A stretch of DNA of 64,000 nucleotides from Plectosphaerella cucumerina (taxonomy: Eukaryota; Ascomycota; Sordariomycetes; Glomerellales; Plectosphaerellaceae), in the NCBI GenBank assembly GCA_020746995.1, contig JAGPXD010000002.1, positions 2,170,001 to 2,234,000 of the forward strand, given 5' to 3'. How positions within the stretch are numbered: position 1 is the stretch's first letter; each line of letters starts with the position of its first letter. Shown piece after piece: positions 9,762 to 21,200 of the stretch. The position numbers were made by a program, and so were the translations under genes. The notes beneath the pieces were generated by a model that made no database searches, was not told the DNA's origin, and was given only the letters and a program-made list of their open reading frames with translations.

Positions 9762-12700
9762 ATGGCGGACAGTCCCATGACGAATCCTTCCCCCGAGGGC
9801 GGTCTCTACGACCTTATCCTCCTCACCGATGCGACTGGTTCCATGTCGAGTTTCCTCGACGCCCTCCGGCAGTGCCTCCCCGACATCATCCGAGTGTCGA
9901 GTCTGACGGACTGCTTTTCGCGTATCGGTGTTCTGGCGTATCGCGATTATGGCAGATGCACAGACTACGACAACTTGCTCACCCAGTGGTCGGGCTGGCA
10001 TGCCCCAGGCGACAAGGATCTCTCTGAGATCTCACAGTCGGACCTGATCGCCTTCGCTGGCCAAGTTCTACCACGCCTGGGTGGCGGCGCCGAAGCGGCC
10101 AAGACTGGCCTCGCCAAAGCTCACTCTGTGATGCGTCCAGAGGCAACGACCATCATCGTTTTCTTCGCTGACCAGCCTCCGCACTTGTCATGGGAAGTCT
10201 CTACGGATCGTGAACTGGAGATCAGCCACCTCAGCAAGCTCGACAGCTATGGCGGCAGTGGCCCCCTATTTCTCGACTGGATCTCCGCGGCTCGTACACT
10301 CGCAACCGGCGACCGCAGGGCCCGCGTATTCGCCTACATTGACACCAAACACGCAACCGAGACGCTCACCTCCTTCCTTTACCTTTGCAACACGACCGGT
10401 GGAACATGTTTCCAGCTCAATGGGTACCAGAGCGGGGCCATCATGGCCGGCGCGGTAATCAATATTCTCCTGTCGTGGATGGGGTTGTCAAAGAACGACG
10501 CACCCGATCCCGGCGACAGCTTGAATACGTTTGGGCCCGTTTTGGCCACCTCTTTCGACTGGGCGGATCCCATGATGGCCTCCATCATACGCAAGGAAGA
10601 AGACGACCAGTGCCTCTTCCTTTTCAGACAGACGGGCGTCACAACCTCCGTGCTACGAGGAACCAATGTGGAATCGCAGGATCAATTCCGCTTCTTCATC
10701 ACCCCCAGAGAACCTCCCCTTCAGGACCTCTCCAAGAGGTATGAGGCAGACCCCTCGTACCGCGCCTTCGCCATCGTCCAGCTCAACCAGATCATCGAAG
10801 CCGACGTCTGTGCAATCACCACCAACCCCGTCTTTGGAACACTGTGGCGAGCCGTCTCGCGCGACAGGAGCAATCCCGCCCGCGACGTCCTCCTCGCCAA
10901 CTTTGGCTTTCAGGTCGAGAATATTTCCCACCCTGCCAGCCGCGCGCGGATGACGGCTTGGCTTGACGAATCGTACAACTTCAGGGAAGCCATTGCGGCA
11001 CTCATCAGGACTGTGCCAGACGCAGAACAGTTTCCGTGCGTCTATCTCGACCCCACTCAGGACTTCTCCAGCATTGTGGACGACGCCGACGACAGTGGCA
11101 CCGCGGACATCCGCGACCCGACCAAGTTCACCCGCGCCGAGCTCCTTGAGATCGGCCGGTCCTGTGACCCTAGGATTCTACGCCGCCTGGGAAAGGTCTT
11201 GACTCGTTTGTCCTTTGCCGATGACGAGGACAGCGTGCCTGTTCACATCCGGGAGAGCTCCCCCGAGGACGTTCCGCGTATTCCCATGGCACTGGCTACC
11301 GAGCAGCACAGCCGCCACCTGTGGAAAGTGCTGCTCCACCTGATCCTCCCGGGCACTAGAATCACCGCGCGCCCGGCGGCATTGCTCGCAGCCCTCTCCA
11401 ATCGAATGGGGATGCTGCCACTCCGGGCCGCCGCTGACGAGGAGCTGTCGTCCTACAGCGGACACTGGGGGTCGCGAGAGGTACCCGAGACCTGGAATAC
11501 GAGCTGCATGTCCCTGCTTCTCGACGCCGACCAAGACTACGAGAAGCGAGTCGCAAACGGCACGACGATCAGGCCGACCCCCGATGCCTGTGTCCTGCGA
11601 GGCGAAGATCGCCAGCTCTTCAAGACGCTTGTCGATTACAAGATGCTGGAGTTCAACCTCAATACAACCCTCACTGCGAAAGTTGGATGGGCCCCCGACA
11701 AGACCAAAGTGGCTGCGGGCCCGCTGGCCATCTGTGTCAGGTGCCGTCTGCCGCGTTCCGTCACCATCATGGGCGCCAAAGGAGTCTGTGGCTTGTGCGA
11801 AGGAAAGCCTGGCTGCGTCTGCGACGCCTGCAAAATCACCCCCGAGAACGAGCTTCGCAAACATGTAAACGCCTCGGAATCCGACAACGAACTGACCGAG
11901 ATGGCATGGGTCGAGTGTTCCATCAGCAGCTGCCGGTCACAGTACGTCGTGTACAATGTCGCCCAACTCAACGTGCGCCCCAAGTGCTTCTACTGCCGTC
12001 ATTCAGACACGGTTGGATGGCCTCCATACGTCGAATGCTCGCAATGCCTCAGCCGCATCATTTGGCCCGTCGAGTACAGGCCAAAGGAGGTAGAGCTTGC
12101 AGAGTACCGCTGTACCGGTTGTACGACCGGGCGGGCAACGATTGTCGCTCTTGATACCTCTGCAAAGGAGCTTGCCTCAGAAAACGGACAGGACTGGCTC
12201 GTACGCGACGAAAGCAAGGTCATCAGGGAGCTCTTCAACGGGCGATCCATCTTCAACACCATCAAGTCTGTGGACTTGCAGGCCCTTGCCTCCAAGGTCA
12301 CAATTCTTCCCCGCCATGATGGACTGTGCCTGACCGTCCACGGCAAGCTCGTCCGGAACGCGGGGGACATTTTGGCATCCCTTGGCGACTGGGTCTTGCG
12401 CCGCCAGAGCGAGATGGGAACTTGCTCACTCTGCTTCTCGGAATCTCGCAAGACCGATTTGCGCTCCGCATGCGGCCGGAAAGGATGCCTCTCGGTGGTG
12501 TGCAACACCTGCCGCCATGGCTGGTACGGTCTCAACGCTCCAGGGAAGATCATCAACCTAGCAGCTCTCTGCTGCCCATTCTGCCGCCGGGTCCCAAACC
12601 CGCGCAACGTGCCCCGAGAAGTCGTTCAGATCGGAGGCCTAAGCGAGGCGGCTGCAGACAAGGCCTGGATCTACGCCTGGTGCAACGGCTGCGGCTTTGC

Positions 12701-13019
12701 AAAGCGACTCATGGAGAGGGTGTGCGCAAATGGCGCCCCGGAGGAAGTCGAGGGCTGGAGGTGCGAAGCGTGCGTGGTGCCTGGTGCCGAGGTGGAACAA
12801 CTGCGCCATTGCCCTGGGTGCAAGACAGCAACGATCAAGTCGTGGGGCTGCAACCACATGACCTGCCCTTGCGGGATGCACTGGTGCTACAAGTGTGGCG
12901 AGGCAAGTTCCGAGGGAGAGATTTACAAGCACATGGCAGAGGCGCACGGCGGGTTTTACGGAAGGGATGGCGAGGATGTCGACGACTTTGACGATTTTGA
13001 CGATGAGGAGGACTGGTAG
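9762..13019 (+). CDS. VWA-domain protein with C-terminal RBR (RING-IBR-RING) putative E3 ubiquitin ligase
   Basis: This is a single-exon 1085-aa protein. Residues about 14-220 form a von Willebrand A domain with a MIDAS-like DATGS motif, a structure used for protein binding. Three Cys-rich blocks follow in the C-terminal half. The first begins CVRCRLP with further CxxC pairs. The second is a RING-like block (CSLC...CNTC...CCPFC). The third is an IBR-like block (CNGC...WRCEAC) followed by RING2 CPGC...WGCNHMTCPCGMHWCYKCG. By analogy with HHARI and Parkin, the Cys in GCNHM (about residue 1030) would take the ubiquitin thioester. The protein ends in an acidic tail (DDFDDFDDEEDW). The start at 9762 is preferred because the VWA domain begins right after it and a TATA box lies between it and the upstream ATG. 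Ligase activity is inferred from motifs. Confidence 0.88.
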   Translation: MADSPMTNPSPEGGLYDLILLTDATGSMSSFLDALRQCLPDIIRVSSLTDCFSRIGVLAYRDYGRCTDYDNLLTQWSGWHAPGDKDLSEISQSDLIAFAGQVLPRLGGGAEAAKTGLAKAHSVMRPEATTIIVFFADQPPHLSWEVSTDRELEISHLSKLDSYGGSGPLFLDWISAARTLATGDRRARVFAYIDTKHATETLTSFLYLCNTTGGTCFQLNGYQSGAIMAGAVINILLSWMGLSKNDAPDPGDSLNTFGPVLATSFDWADPMMASIIRKEEDDQCLFLFRQTGVTTSVLRGTNVESQDQFRFFITPREPPLQDLSKRYEADPSYRAFAIVQLNQIIEADVCAITTNPVFGTLWRAVSRDRSNPARDVLLANFGFQVENISHPASRARMTAWLDESYNFREAIAALIRTVPDAEQFPCVYLDPTQDFSSIVDDADDSGTADIRDPTKFTRAELLEIGRSCDPRILRRLGKVLTRLSFADDEDSVPVHIRESSPEDVPRIPMALATEQHSRHLWKVLLHLILPGTRITARPAALLAALSNRMGMLPLRAAADEELSSYSGHWGSREVPETWNTSCMSLLLDADQDYEKRVANGTTIRPTPDACVLRGEDRQLFKTLVDYKMLEFNLNTTLTAKVGWAPDKTKVAAGPLAICVRCRLPRSVTIMGAKGVCGLCEGKPGCVCDACKITPENELRKHVNASESDNELTEMAWVECSISSCRSQYVVYNVAQLNVRPKCFYCRHSDTVGWPPYVECSQCLSRIIWPVEYRPKEVELAEYRCTGCTTGRATIVALDTSAKELASENGQDWLVRDESKVIRELFNGRSIFNTIKSVDLQALASKVTILPRHDGLCLTVHGKLVRNAGDILASLGDWVLRRQSEMGTCSLCFSESRKTDLRSACGRKGCLSVVCNTCRHGWYGLNAPGKIINLAALCCPFCRRVPNPRNVPREVVQIGGLSEAAADKAWIYAWCNGCGFAKRLMERVCANGAPEEVEGWRCEACVVPGAEVEQLRHCPGCKTATIKSWGCNHMTCPCGMHWCYKCGEASSEGEIYKHMAEAHGGFYGRDGEDVDDFDDFDDEEDW

Positions 13020-13611
13020 CAGAGTGTGATCGTCGAATGATAGGGCCTGGAGGAGTACCGGCGTTGGGGATCGCGCGTATTTGGTTCCGCGTGTTGCCTC
13101 GAATAGATAAGAAATCCTGTACACTGTTGCTTTCCCTCCAATCTCACTGGTCTGCTCGTTTCACTCTAGGGCTGTTCGTCATGCGCTTGCAGGGAGCTCC
13201 GCCTAGACACGTCTACATTCCAGGGGTATTGCGCCGGCATAACCACTGCTGGCAGTACAGGTAGAAGACACTCGCTGTCGGTGCTCGCAAGGTGCTCGCA
13301 ACGGCTTTCCGACCATCCCGGTCGTTGACAAGGCCCTAAACTCGCCCTAGCGGTCTCACGTCAGACGAAGGACGTTGACAACCCTCGCACCAAGGTCCAA
13401 TCACTGCAGCTGGGTGTCATCGCGCAAAGCGTAATCATCTCACATCCTTCGTGGAGGACAGAAGGATTTAGCAGCTGCAGGGATCCTGTCCGCCGGCTAT
13501 CCTGCAGCGATCGGCTGTTGTATATCTGGGGGCCACTCCCCCACGTCTTTGCTGGCCGCCGTGAACTCTCCCTTGGCATCTTACCCTCGCACACATCGAT
13601 CATCAATCGCC
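13020..13611. other. Intergenic, P450 promoter region
   Basis: About 590 bp carrying the RBR 3' UTR and the P450 promoter. No further gene is visible. Confidence 0.5.
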
Positions 13612-15434
13612 ATGTGGTCGTCCCTCGACTCCGTCACCTTCGCCGGCTTCACGGTCTCCGGACCCTGGTTCTTGGCAGGAGCAGCCGCTGCCGTGGCGGC
13701 AGCGCTCGCCATCTTCCGCCAGATCATGCTCCCGCGACCCATCCCCGGCATCCCGTACAACAAGCATTCGGCGCGGCGGATTCTCGGCGATCTTCCAGAC
13801 ATCATTCGGTACTCCAACCGGCGAGCATGGTTCGTCGACCAGGCACAGAAGCACCAATCGCCGGTGCTGCAGTTCTTCGTCAGCCCATTTCGCGACCCCA
13901 TCGTCTTCGTCTTCGACCACCGTGAGGCCCAGAACATCGCCATGCGCCGCGTCAAAGAGTTTGACCGCAGCAAGCTCATGGGCGACATGTTCAGCGTTGC
14001 CATCCCCAACGGCATCATCTGCCTGCAGTCCAGCACGCAGCAGTACAAGAGCAACATGACACTTATCCGCGAGCTCATGACGCCCACGTTCCTGCGGGAG
14101 GTCTCTGGCCCGCATATCCACGAGAAAGTCATCTGGCTGCTGCAGCTATGGGACGAGAAGGCCAAAGTCGCCGCCGGCAGGCCCTTTGACGCGAGCAACG
14201 ACGTGCATCACGCCGCGCTTGACATGATCATGGGGGCGTCTTTCGGTATCGAGAAGCCCCAGTCCATGCTCCAGGCGGGACTTGAGACCATCGAGCGCAC
14301 CAAGGGAAAGGTGCCGACGGTCGAGGACAAGGACGCCGTGGTCAACTTTGAGATCCCGCCCCTGCTGCCGGAACTGCATGCGTGCAAGACGATAGCCGAT
14401 AGCGTGGGCATCGCCCTCAGGTCGCCGGTGCCTTGGCTCAATGCCATCATCTACCGCAACTTTGTGCCGAGCATGCGCAACGCGCTGGCCGTGTATGGAG
14501 GCATGGCGCGACGGGAGATTGGAAAAAGCGTTGAGCGCCTGCACTCTGGCCATGCGCAGCGATGTGCCATGGATCAGCTGACCGCGCGCGAGGAGGTGTT
14601 GGCCAAGAAAGACGGGCGAAAGCCGGACTACTACAGCGAGGTGATCAAAGATGAGGTGAGATGCCCTCCCACAAGGGTCGTAGCCAAGAAACCACTGACA
14701 CGAAACCCACGCAGCTCCTGACCTACCTCATCGCCGGCCATGAGACGACCTCGTCCGCCCTGCAGTGGGGCCTCAAGTACCTCACGACCGACCAGCGCGT
14801 GCAGGACAAGCTGCGCCGGGCGATCCAAGAGGCCTTCCCCGCGGCGAAGGCTGAAGGCCGGCTACCGACCGTCGAGGAGATCATGAGCTCCCAGGCCCGC
14901 GCCCCCTACCTCGACGCGTGCCTGCAGGAGATCCTTCGCCTCTCGCGTCCGCTGTCCATCATGACGCGCGAGGCCATGGTCGACACGACGCTATTCGGCA
15001 TACCACTTCCGCGCGGCACAAACGTCAGTTTCACGTCCAACGGGCCGGGGTACCTGTCCCCTCCGCTGCACGTGGACGAGGAAAAGCGGCACGAGTCGGC
15101 GCGGGCGGCCAAAGGCAAGACGGGGACGCCGGACTCGGCGACGCTGGCGGCGTTTGTGCCGGAGCGGTGGATCCGGGAGGCGGCCGACGGGAGCGGGGAC
15201 GAGTTTGATGCTGCGGCGTCGCCGTTCCTGACGTTCGGCGACGGGCCACGCATGTGTTTCGGGAAGAGGCTGGCGATGCTGGAGATGCGTGTGTTCATGG
15301 TGTTGGTGCTTTGGCACTTTGAGCTGCGGCCTGTGCCGGAGGAGTGTGAGTCGGATGAGGAGGCGATCGTGTTGACGAGGATTCCGAAGAACGCCTGGGT
15401 GAGGCTTGAGAGGATCAGGTATGAGAAGGCATAG
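13612..15434 (+). CDS. Cytochrome P450 monooxygenase
   Basis: A membrane-anchored heme-thiolate monooxygenase of 587 aa. Exons are 13612-14655 and 14715-15434, intron 14656-14714. An N-terminal hydrophobic anchor (FLAGAAAAVAAALAIF) is followed by a Pro-rich hinge (PRPIPGIP). The I-helix oxygen-binding motif AGHETT is at about residues 355-360, just after the intron. The K-helix ExxR is EILR (420-423). A PERW motif follows, and the heme loop FGDGPRMCFG has its Cys ligand at about residue 529. All key residues are intact. The start at 13612 fits the membrane anchor; an in-frame ATG at 13549 would place 21 polar residues ahead of it. No other secondary-metabolism gene is adjacent, so the substrate is unknown. 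Confidence 0.95.
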
Positions 15435-15947
15435 CCACTAGAGAGTGTTTGACGCGAGAAAGAATATCACTACTTGCTTTGCCAGAGGTCTGTTGATGAC
15501 AGTGACAGACTCTCTGACCTGCATGCCTCCGGGCACAAGTCCGATGGACGTCGGGCCGGGCGAGAACCCCGATGTCCAGCAGGCCGGTCGGACTTGGCGG
15601 TCGTGCCGATCCAGACCCAAGTCCCGACGGAGCCAACGATGAGGGAGCTCCCCCTCATCTCCCCCGCTGAAGGCTCCCCATATCGCACTGCCACCTGCCT
15701 CACTGAGCATGGCGTTGATGGCGACGGTTGCACTGCCCAGACGATAAGATGGTGTTGATACCCGCGAGGTTTCTACTGAGCGGCATCGGACGTCTTTCTT
15801 GTTCCTCTGTGACGCCATCCTTTGCCAAGCTGCACGATGACGATCTTTCCTTGAAGGATTCAGAGGTAATCGCGAGTCGTGATTGTACTGCGGGGTGTAT
15901 GGGGTGAGGCGAGGGGTTGGAGTCGTGATGCAGCGAGGTCGGAAGGG
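15435..15947. other. Intergenic
   Basis: About 510 bp between the P450 stop and the core promoter of the first M14 peptidase. No gene or repeat recognised. Confidence 0.5.
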
Positions 15948-15953
15948 TATAAG
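15948..15953 (+). promoter_or_regulatory. TATA box of the first M14 carboxypeptidase gene
   Basis: TATAAG lies 76 bp upstream of the ATG at 16024, a typical distance for a regulated fungal gene. Confidence 0.5.
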
Positions 15954-16023
15954 TAGAGGTCGTTGGGCACTTTCTCACTGTTCGATACGTCAGTCAAGGA
16001 AGACATTATCAGATCTCCCAAAG

Positions 16024-17741
16024 ATGCACTCGATACTCTTGACCGCGGCTTTCGCCTCGGGCGCCCTGGCCCAGAAGCAGCTGGGCTGGAATCATGCCCC
16101 AGTCGAGAAGGACAACGACGCTGTCTCCAGGAACTACCCCGAGGTTGACGTGGAGCTGCTATCACCAGCTTTTCTGAACCCCGAGACCGTGCCCGAGGGC
16201 TTCGCGAACGGGACTGCTGGACCGACTGACGATGCCACCCTCGGTATGTCGACTGTCCCGTACCTTGCCGAGTAGGGATGCTGATGAGACAGACTACTTC
16301 ATTCGTACCCTGGCCAACCGGAACGACTGGCTCAACTACCATGCCGCCGACTTCCTCTCCGAAGAGGGCCGGTCGTTTCCATACGTGTTCCTGACCGAAG
16401 ACTCCCAAGGATTTGTCGCTGCGAACGCCTCGTCAAAGCTGAGGGTATACCTCCAGGGTGGCATCCATGGCAATGAGCCCGCTGGCGACCAAGGAATCCT
16501 GGCGCTGCTCGGCAAGCTGGATGCAAACCAGACATACACTGCGTCTCTCCTCGAGAAGCTGGACATCCTCATCCTACCACGATACAACCCCGACGGTGCG
16601 GCCTAGTGAGTGCCTCTTCACCGCGAGAAGAACGCCGACATGCTGACATTGTAGCTTCCAACGAGAGTTCGCGACCAACATTGACCCTAACCGAGAGGGC
16701 ATCAAGCTCGAGAGACAGCAGTCCCGTGACATCAAGAAGCTCGTCAACTCGTGGCACCCCCACGTGGTCGTCGACATGCACGAGTACACAGCCAGCCGTA
16801 TCTACGGTGGCGTGTACCGTCACGGACAGGACGCCCTCGTCGCCTCTGGCCGCAACTTGAACACACACAAGGACATTCGCAACCTGACTGAGGAGCTCTT
16901 CTCCGCAAACATCGGTGCGCGCCTAGATGCAGACGGCTTCCGCTGGGAGCCGTATGTCACTGGCCCGACAAACGAGACGCTCGGTTCGCCCATCGTGTTC
17001 GAAGAAGCTGTGACGAGCGCCAACTCAGGTCGCAACGCGTATGGGCTGACGCAAGCCGTGGCCATCTTGTGCGAGCTGCGCGGCATTCGACTCGCCGACC
17101 AAAACTTCCACCGCCGCGTCGCGACGGCGCTTGCCATGCTCGAGTCGATTCTGGAAACGGCGCGAGACAACGCCGAATACGTCCTGGAGACGATTGAAAG
17201 AAGCATCGCAGACTTCATCCAGAACGACGAGGATATCGTTCTCACCGATTACCAGGAGAGCACCCGCCGGTCCTTCACCATGGTCGACACTCGCAACGGG
17301 TCCATCGTCCACGTGCCAGTCGAGTTCCTCTCCTCATCTCCCGCGACGGCGAATTTGACGCGTGAACGGCCCGAGGCGTACCTCATTCCCCGAAACAGAG
17401 CCGATCTTGCAGAGAAGCTGGTCGTCCAGGGTCTGGACGTGGAGATCCTGCCGTTCGAGTACCGAGGGACGGTGCAGTCGCTGAACGTGACGTCCGCGCG
17501 GCTTGGAAGTGCTTGGTACGAGGGAAGGGTGCGCAACCTGATCACCACAGAGCCGATCGAGAAGGAGGTGCGGCTTCGCGCGGGAAGCTTCAGGGTAAGC
17601 ACGCGACAGAAGAACGCGGCGCTGGCGTTCATCAGTCTCGAGCCAGAGGTTCCCGAGTCGTTTGCTGCGCTTGGGCTGCTGCATGTTGCAACGGGAGACG
17701 AGTACCCGATCTTTAGGGTGCTGGCGGGGGACAGTAAATAG
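16024..17741 (+). CDS. Secreted M14-family metallocarboxypeptidase
   Basis: A zinc carboxypeptidase predicted to be secreted and to remove C-terminal residues from peptides. Exons are 16024-16243, 16293-16605 and 16655-17741; introns are 16244-16292 and 16606-16654. The joined product is 539 aa. The signal peptide is MHSILLTAAFASGALAQ. Zinc ligands His132 and Glu135 lie in GGIHGNEPAGD. PRYNPDGAAYFQRE spans intron 2 and leads to NIDPNREG, the substrate-carboxylate-binding region. The third zinc His is in VDMHEYT, and the probable general base Glu is in ILCELRG. After about residue 320 the sequence continues into a C-terminal extension that I do not assign to a domain. The M14 subtype differs from the second carboxypeptidase at 36405: it has HGNE rather than HPRE and there is little other similarity. 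Confidence 0.92.
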
Positions 17742-18205
17742 AAGAGGAAGCTGGAAAATAGAAGCTTGGAGCAGCTTGCTACAATACACTGTAGTGAGGC
17801 GGTCACGATGATTTGGCCATTGTCCAAGTGGGATGAGCGGTGGACTCCACACACAGTGCACAAGTCACAGTCGTCTTGCGCATCTGCACACAGTACGCGT
17901 CGACCCCGCGCCTTATCTTATCACACACCCCGGCGGCGGGGCTAATCTCAAAATTTTCCCCCGTTTCCAGGGTCCCAGCAGAGGTTTTCGTAGCTCGGGC
18001 TCGCCAGCCAAACGACCCCGCCGCCACCAAAAATTGTACCTGGGCGGTGCCTGACGTCCCAGAGGAAGAAAAAAATAACAACACCACAAAACCCCCCGCG
18101 GCCCAATACCCCAGTGTACTCCCGGGCCTTCTTCCTCTCCTTGTCGTCTTTTTCTCTGGCCAGCCTGTTGTCTCTTTTTTTACGACCGCATAGCATTACA
18201 CAACC
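17742..18205. other. Intergenic, importin promoter and CT-rich leader
   Basis: About 460 bp. The stretch 18120-18185 is strongly pyrimidine-rich on the plus strand, ending 20 bp before the importin ATG. This is a common leader feature of highly expressed fungal genes. Confidence 0.55.
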
Positions 18206-21200
18206 ATGGACAAGGACAACTTGGCCCAGCTGCTCCAGGCGAGCCAGATTCGTACGTGCCACCCCGGACGATGGACGAGGGCAAGAGATGAGCGACCGGG
18301 AGCGAAGCGAAGCGAGACACACCAGCCACCTGGTTTTTTTTGGTGCTCCTCCGCTTGCTTTTTCTTTCGCGTCGTCTTCTCTTCCCTTCCTTCTTTCCTT
18401 CCTCTTCCATTTTTCACCCGCTGACCTCCCGTCACAGCCGACACCGAAAAGGTCAAGGCCGTCACCGCCGAGCTCCAGAAGAACTACTACTCGCACCCCG
18501 AGTCTCTTCTCCTCCTCATCGAGATCGCCGTCTCCCATAACGATGCCGGCATCAGGCAGCTCGCGTCCATCCAGGGCGGTCGCGTCCTGAAGCACTGGTC
18601 CAAGATCCCTGCTCCCCAGAAGGACATTGCCCGCAAGCACCTGCTGGAGAGCGCCGTCAGCGACCCCTCGGTCAATGGCCGCCACTCCAAGTGCCGCCTG
18701 CTGGCGCGCGCCACGTCGCTCGACCTCGACTCCGAGGATGAGGCCGACGCTGGCCGCTCCGTCGTCTCCAGCCTGCTGTCCCTCGTCTCGCAGGACAACA
18801 CCGCAGCCCGCGAGGTCGGCTCCTTCACCCTCTACGCCATCCTGGAGGAGGACCCCACCAACTTCGCCGAGCAGGTGCCCCAGCTCCTGAACGTCCTCAA
18901 GGCCACCATCCAGGACCCCTCCAGCGCTGAGGTCCGCCTCAACTCGGTCAAGGCTGTCGGCTCCCTGCTGATGCTCGTCGACGCCGAGGATGACAACGAG
19001 ACCGTGTCCACCATCCACGGCTTCGTCCAGCCCATGGTGCAGATCCTCAAGGCCGCCATCGAGGCCGAGGAGGAGGAGCAGTACAAGGCCATCTTCGAGA
19101 TCTTCCAGAACTTCCTGGCCTACGACCCCGCCTTCCTCGCCCCCCACCTCAAGGACCTCATCCAGTTCTTCATCGACCTCGCCGCCAACACCGAGGCCGA
19201 GGACGAGGCCCGCTCCCAGGCCCTGTCCTTCCTCGGCCAGTGCGCCCGCTACCGCCGCATGAAGATCCAGTCCATGAAGGATATGGGTGCTCAGCTTATG
19301 AACAAGAGCATGCAGATCCTTACTGAGCTCGAGGACGAGGCCGACCCTGATGAGACCTCGCCCGCCCGCACCGCCCTGGCCCTCATCGACCAGCTGGCCA
19401 GCGACCTGCCTCCCCGCCAGGTCATCGTCCCCCTTCTCGAGAACTTCACTCAGTTCGCTCAGAACGCCAACCCCGGCTTCCGCAAGGCCGCCATCCTGGC
19501 CCTGGGCCACGCCGCCGAGGGTGCCCCCGACTTTATCGCCACCCAGCTGCCTACCCTCCTGCCCGTCATCATCTCCCTGCTTAACGACCAGGATGACAAC
19601 GTCCGCTTCGCCGCCCTCATCGGTCTCATCCACCTTGCCGACGAGATGGCCGACGAGCTCGCCTCCAAGCACGAGGAGCTCATCTCCGCCCTGCTCAAGA
19701 ACCTCGAGGCTGCCACCCAGGACACCTCCAAGAAGAACGTTGGCGTCATCCGCTCCGTCTGCAGCGCCCTCGACTCCCTTGTTGGCGACGGCCTCGAGGC
19801 CGACATCATGAAGAACTACGGCCCCAAGCTCATCCTCCCCATGGGCAAGCTCCTCAACCACGAGGACAACACCATCAAGGCCGCTTCCGCTGGCGCTATC
19901 GGCGCCATCGCCTCCTCCATGGGTGGTGAGGCCTTCACCCCCTACTTCAAGGACGTCATGACCGCTCTCGGCCAGTACGTCTCCATCACTGGCGATGACG
20001 ACATCCTGTCCCTGCGCTCCTCCGTCTGCGACGCCATGGGCCGCATCGCCGGTGCCGTTGGCCCCGAGGCTTTCCAGCCCTACGTCGTCGACCTCATGAA
20101 GGCCAGCGAGGAGGGCCTGTCCCTCGACAGCGCCAGGCTCCGCGAGACCAGCTTCATCCTCTGGTCCTCGCTGTCCAAGGTCTACGGCCAGGACTTCAGC
20201 CACTTCCTCCCCGGTGTCTTCCAGGGTCTCCTCAAGTGCCTCGAGTCCGAGGAGGAGGAGCTCGAGGTCCCCGGCCTCAACCCCGAGGACGCTCCCGACG
20301 GCGTTATCACCGTCGGCGGCCGCAAGATCAAGGTCAAGCCCACCGAGGACGAGATCGACGCCATCATCGCCAGCGGTGATGACGAGGACGAGGACGACGC
20401 GTGGCTCGACGACTTCACCGGCGTCACTGCCGTCGACATGGAGCAGGAGATCGCCCTCGAGGTCGTCGGCGACCTCGTCACCCACAGCTGCAACCTTGAG
20501 GCTGTCAAGCAGTACCTCGAGCCCGCCATGGAGAAGATCCTGCCCCTCTGCGAGAGCGCCTACGACGGCAGCCGCAAGGCCGCCCTCTCCACCCTGTGGC
20601 GCTCGTACGCCCGCGTCTGGCAGCTCATGGAGGAGGCCACCGGCACCAAGTGGCAGGCTGGCATCCCCCTGAAGCAGGCTCCCGACGCTTCCCTCACCGG
20701 TCTCGGCAACCTCGTCGCCAAGGCCACTCTTCTGCTGTGGGCCGACGACAGCGAGCGGTATGTCTACACATCTTTCCTTTTCTTCCTACGCTGCCCAGCC
20801 AAAATGATGAATAACTGCACGTTATACCCAGCTCACTCAGACACAACAAAGTTGTGGTTGCTGACAACGCGTCTAATATCTCTTCTGAAATTGGCTTCCC
20901 CATCCATTCTTGTCTTTCGCCATCTGCTGCCCTGCAACAATTGCTGACGATGAATGTAGCGAGGTCGTCACCGAGATCAACCGCAGCGCCGCCGCCGCCC
21001 TCAAGGCTTGCGGTCCCGCCATCCTGACCCAGGAGAACATGCTGGAGCACACCGTCACTGTCGTCGCCAGCCTCCTGACCCGCTCGCACCCCTGCCAGCA
21101 GGACCTTGGCGACGAGGAGGAGGAGCAGGATGCCGAGGGTGGCTCGTCCGAGTTTGACTGGCTCGTCATCGATACCGCCCTTGACGTTGTTCTCGGCCTC

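Noticed and set aside
17948..20485. 845-codon open frame on the minus strand opposite the KAP123 gene
   Set aside because: It is antisense to strongly supported importin exons and consists of Gly/Val/Leu/Asp runs produced by the C/G third-position bias of the sense gene. It has no domain.
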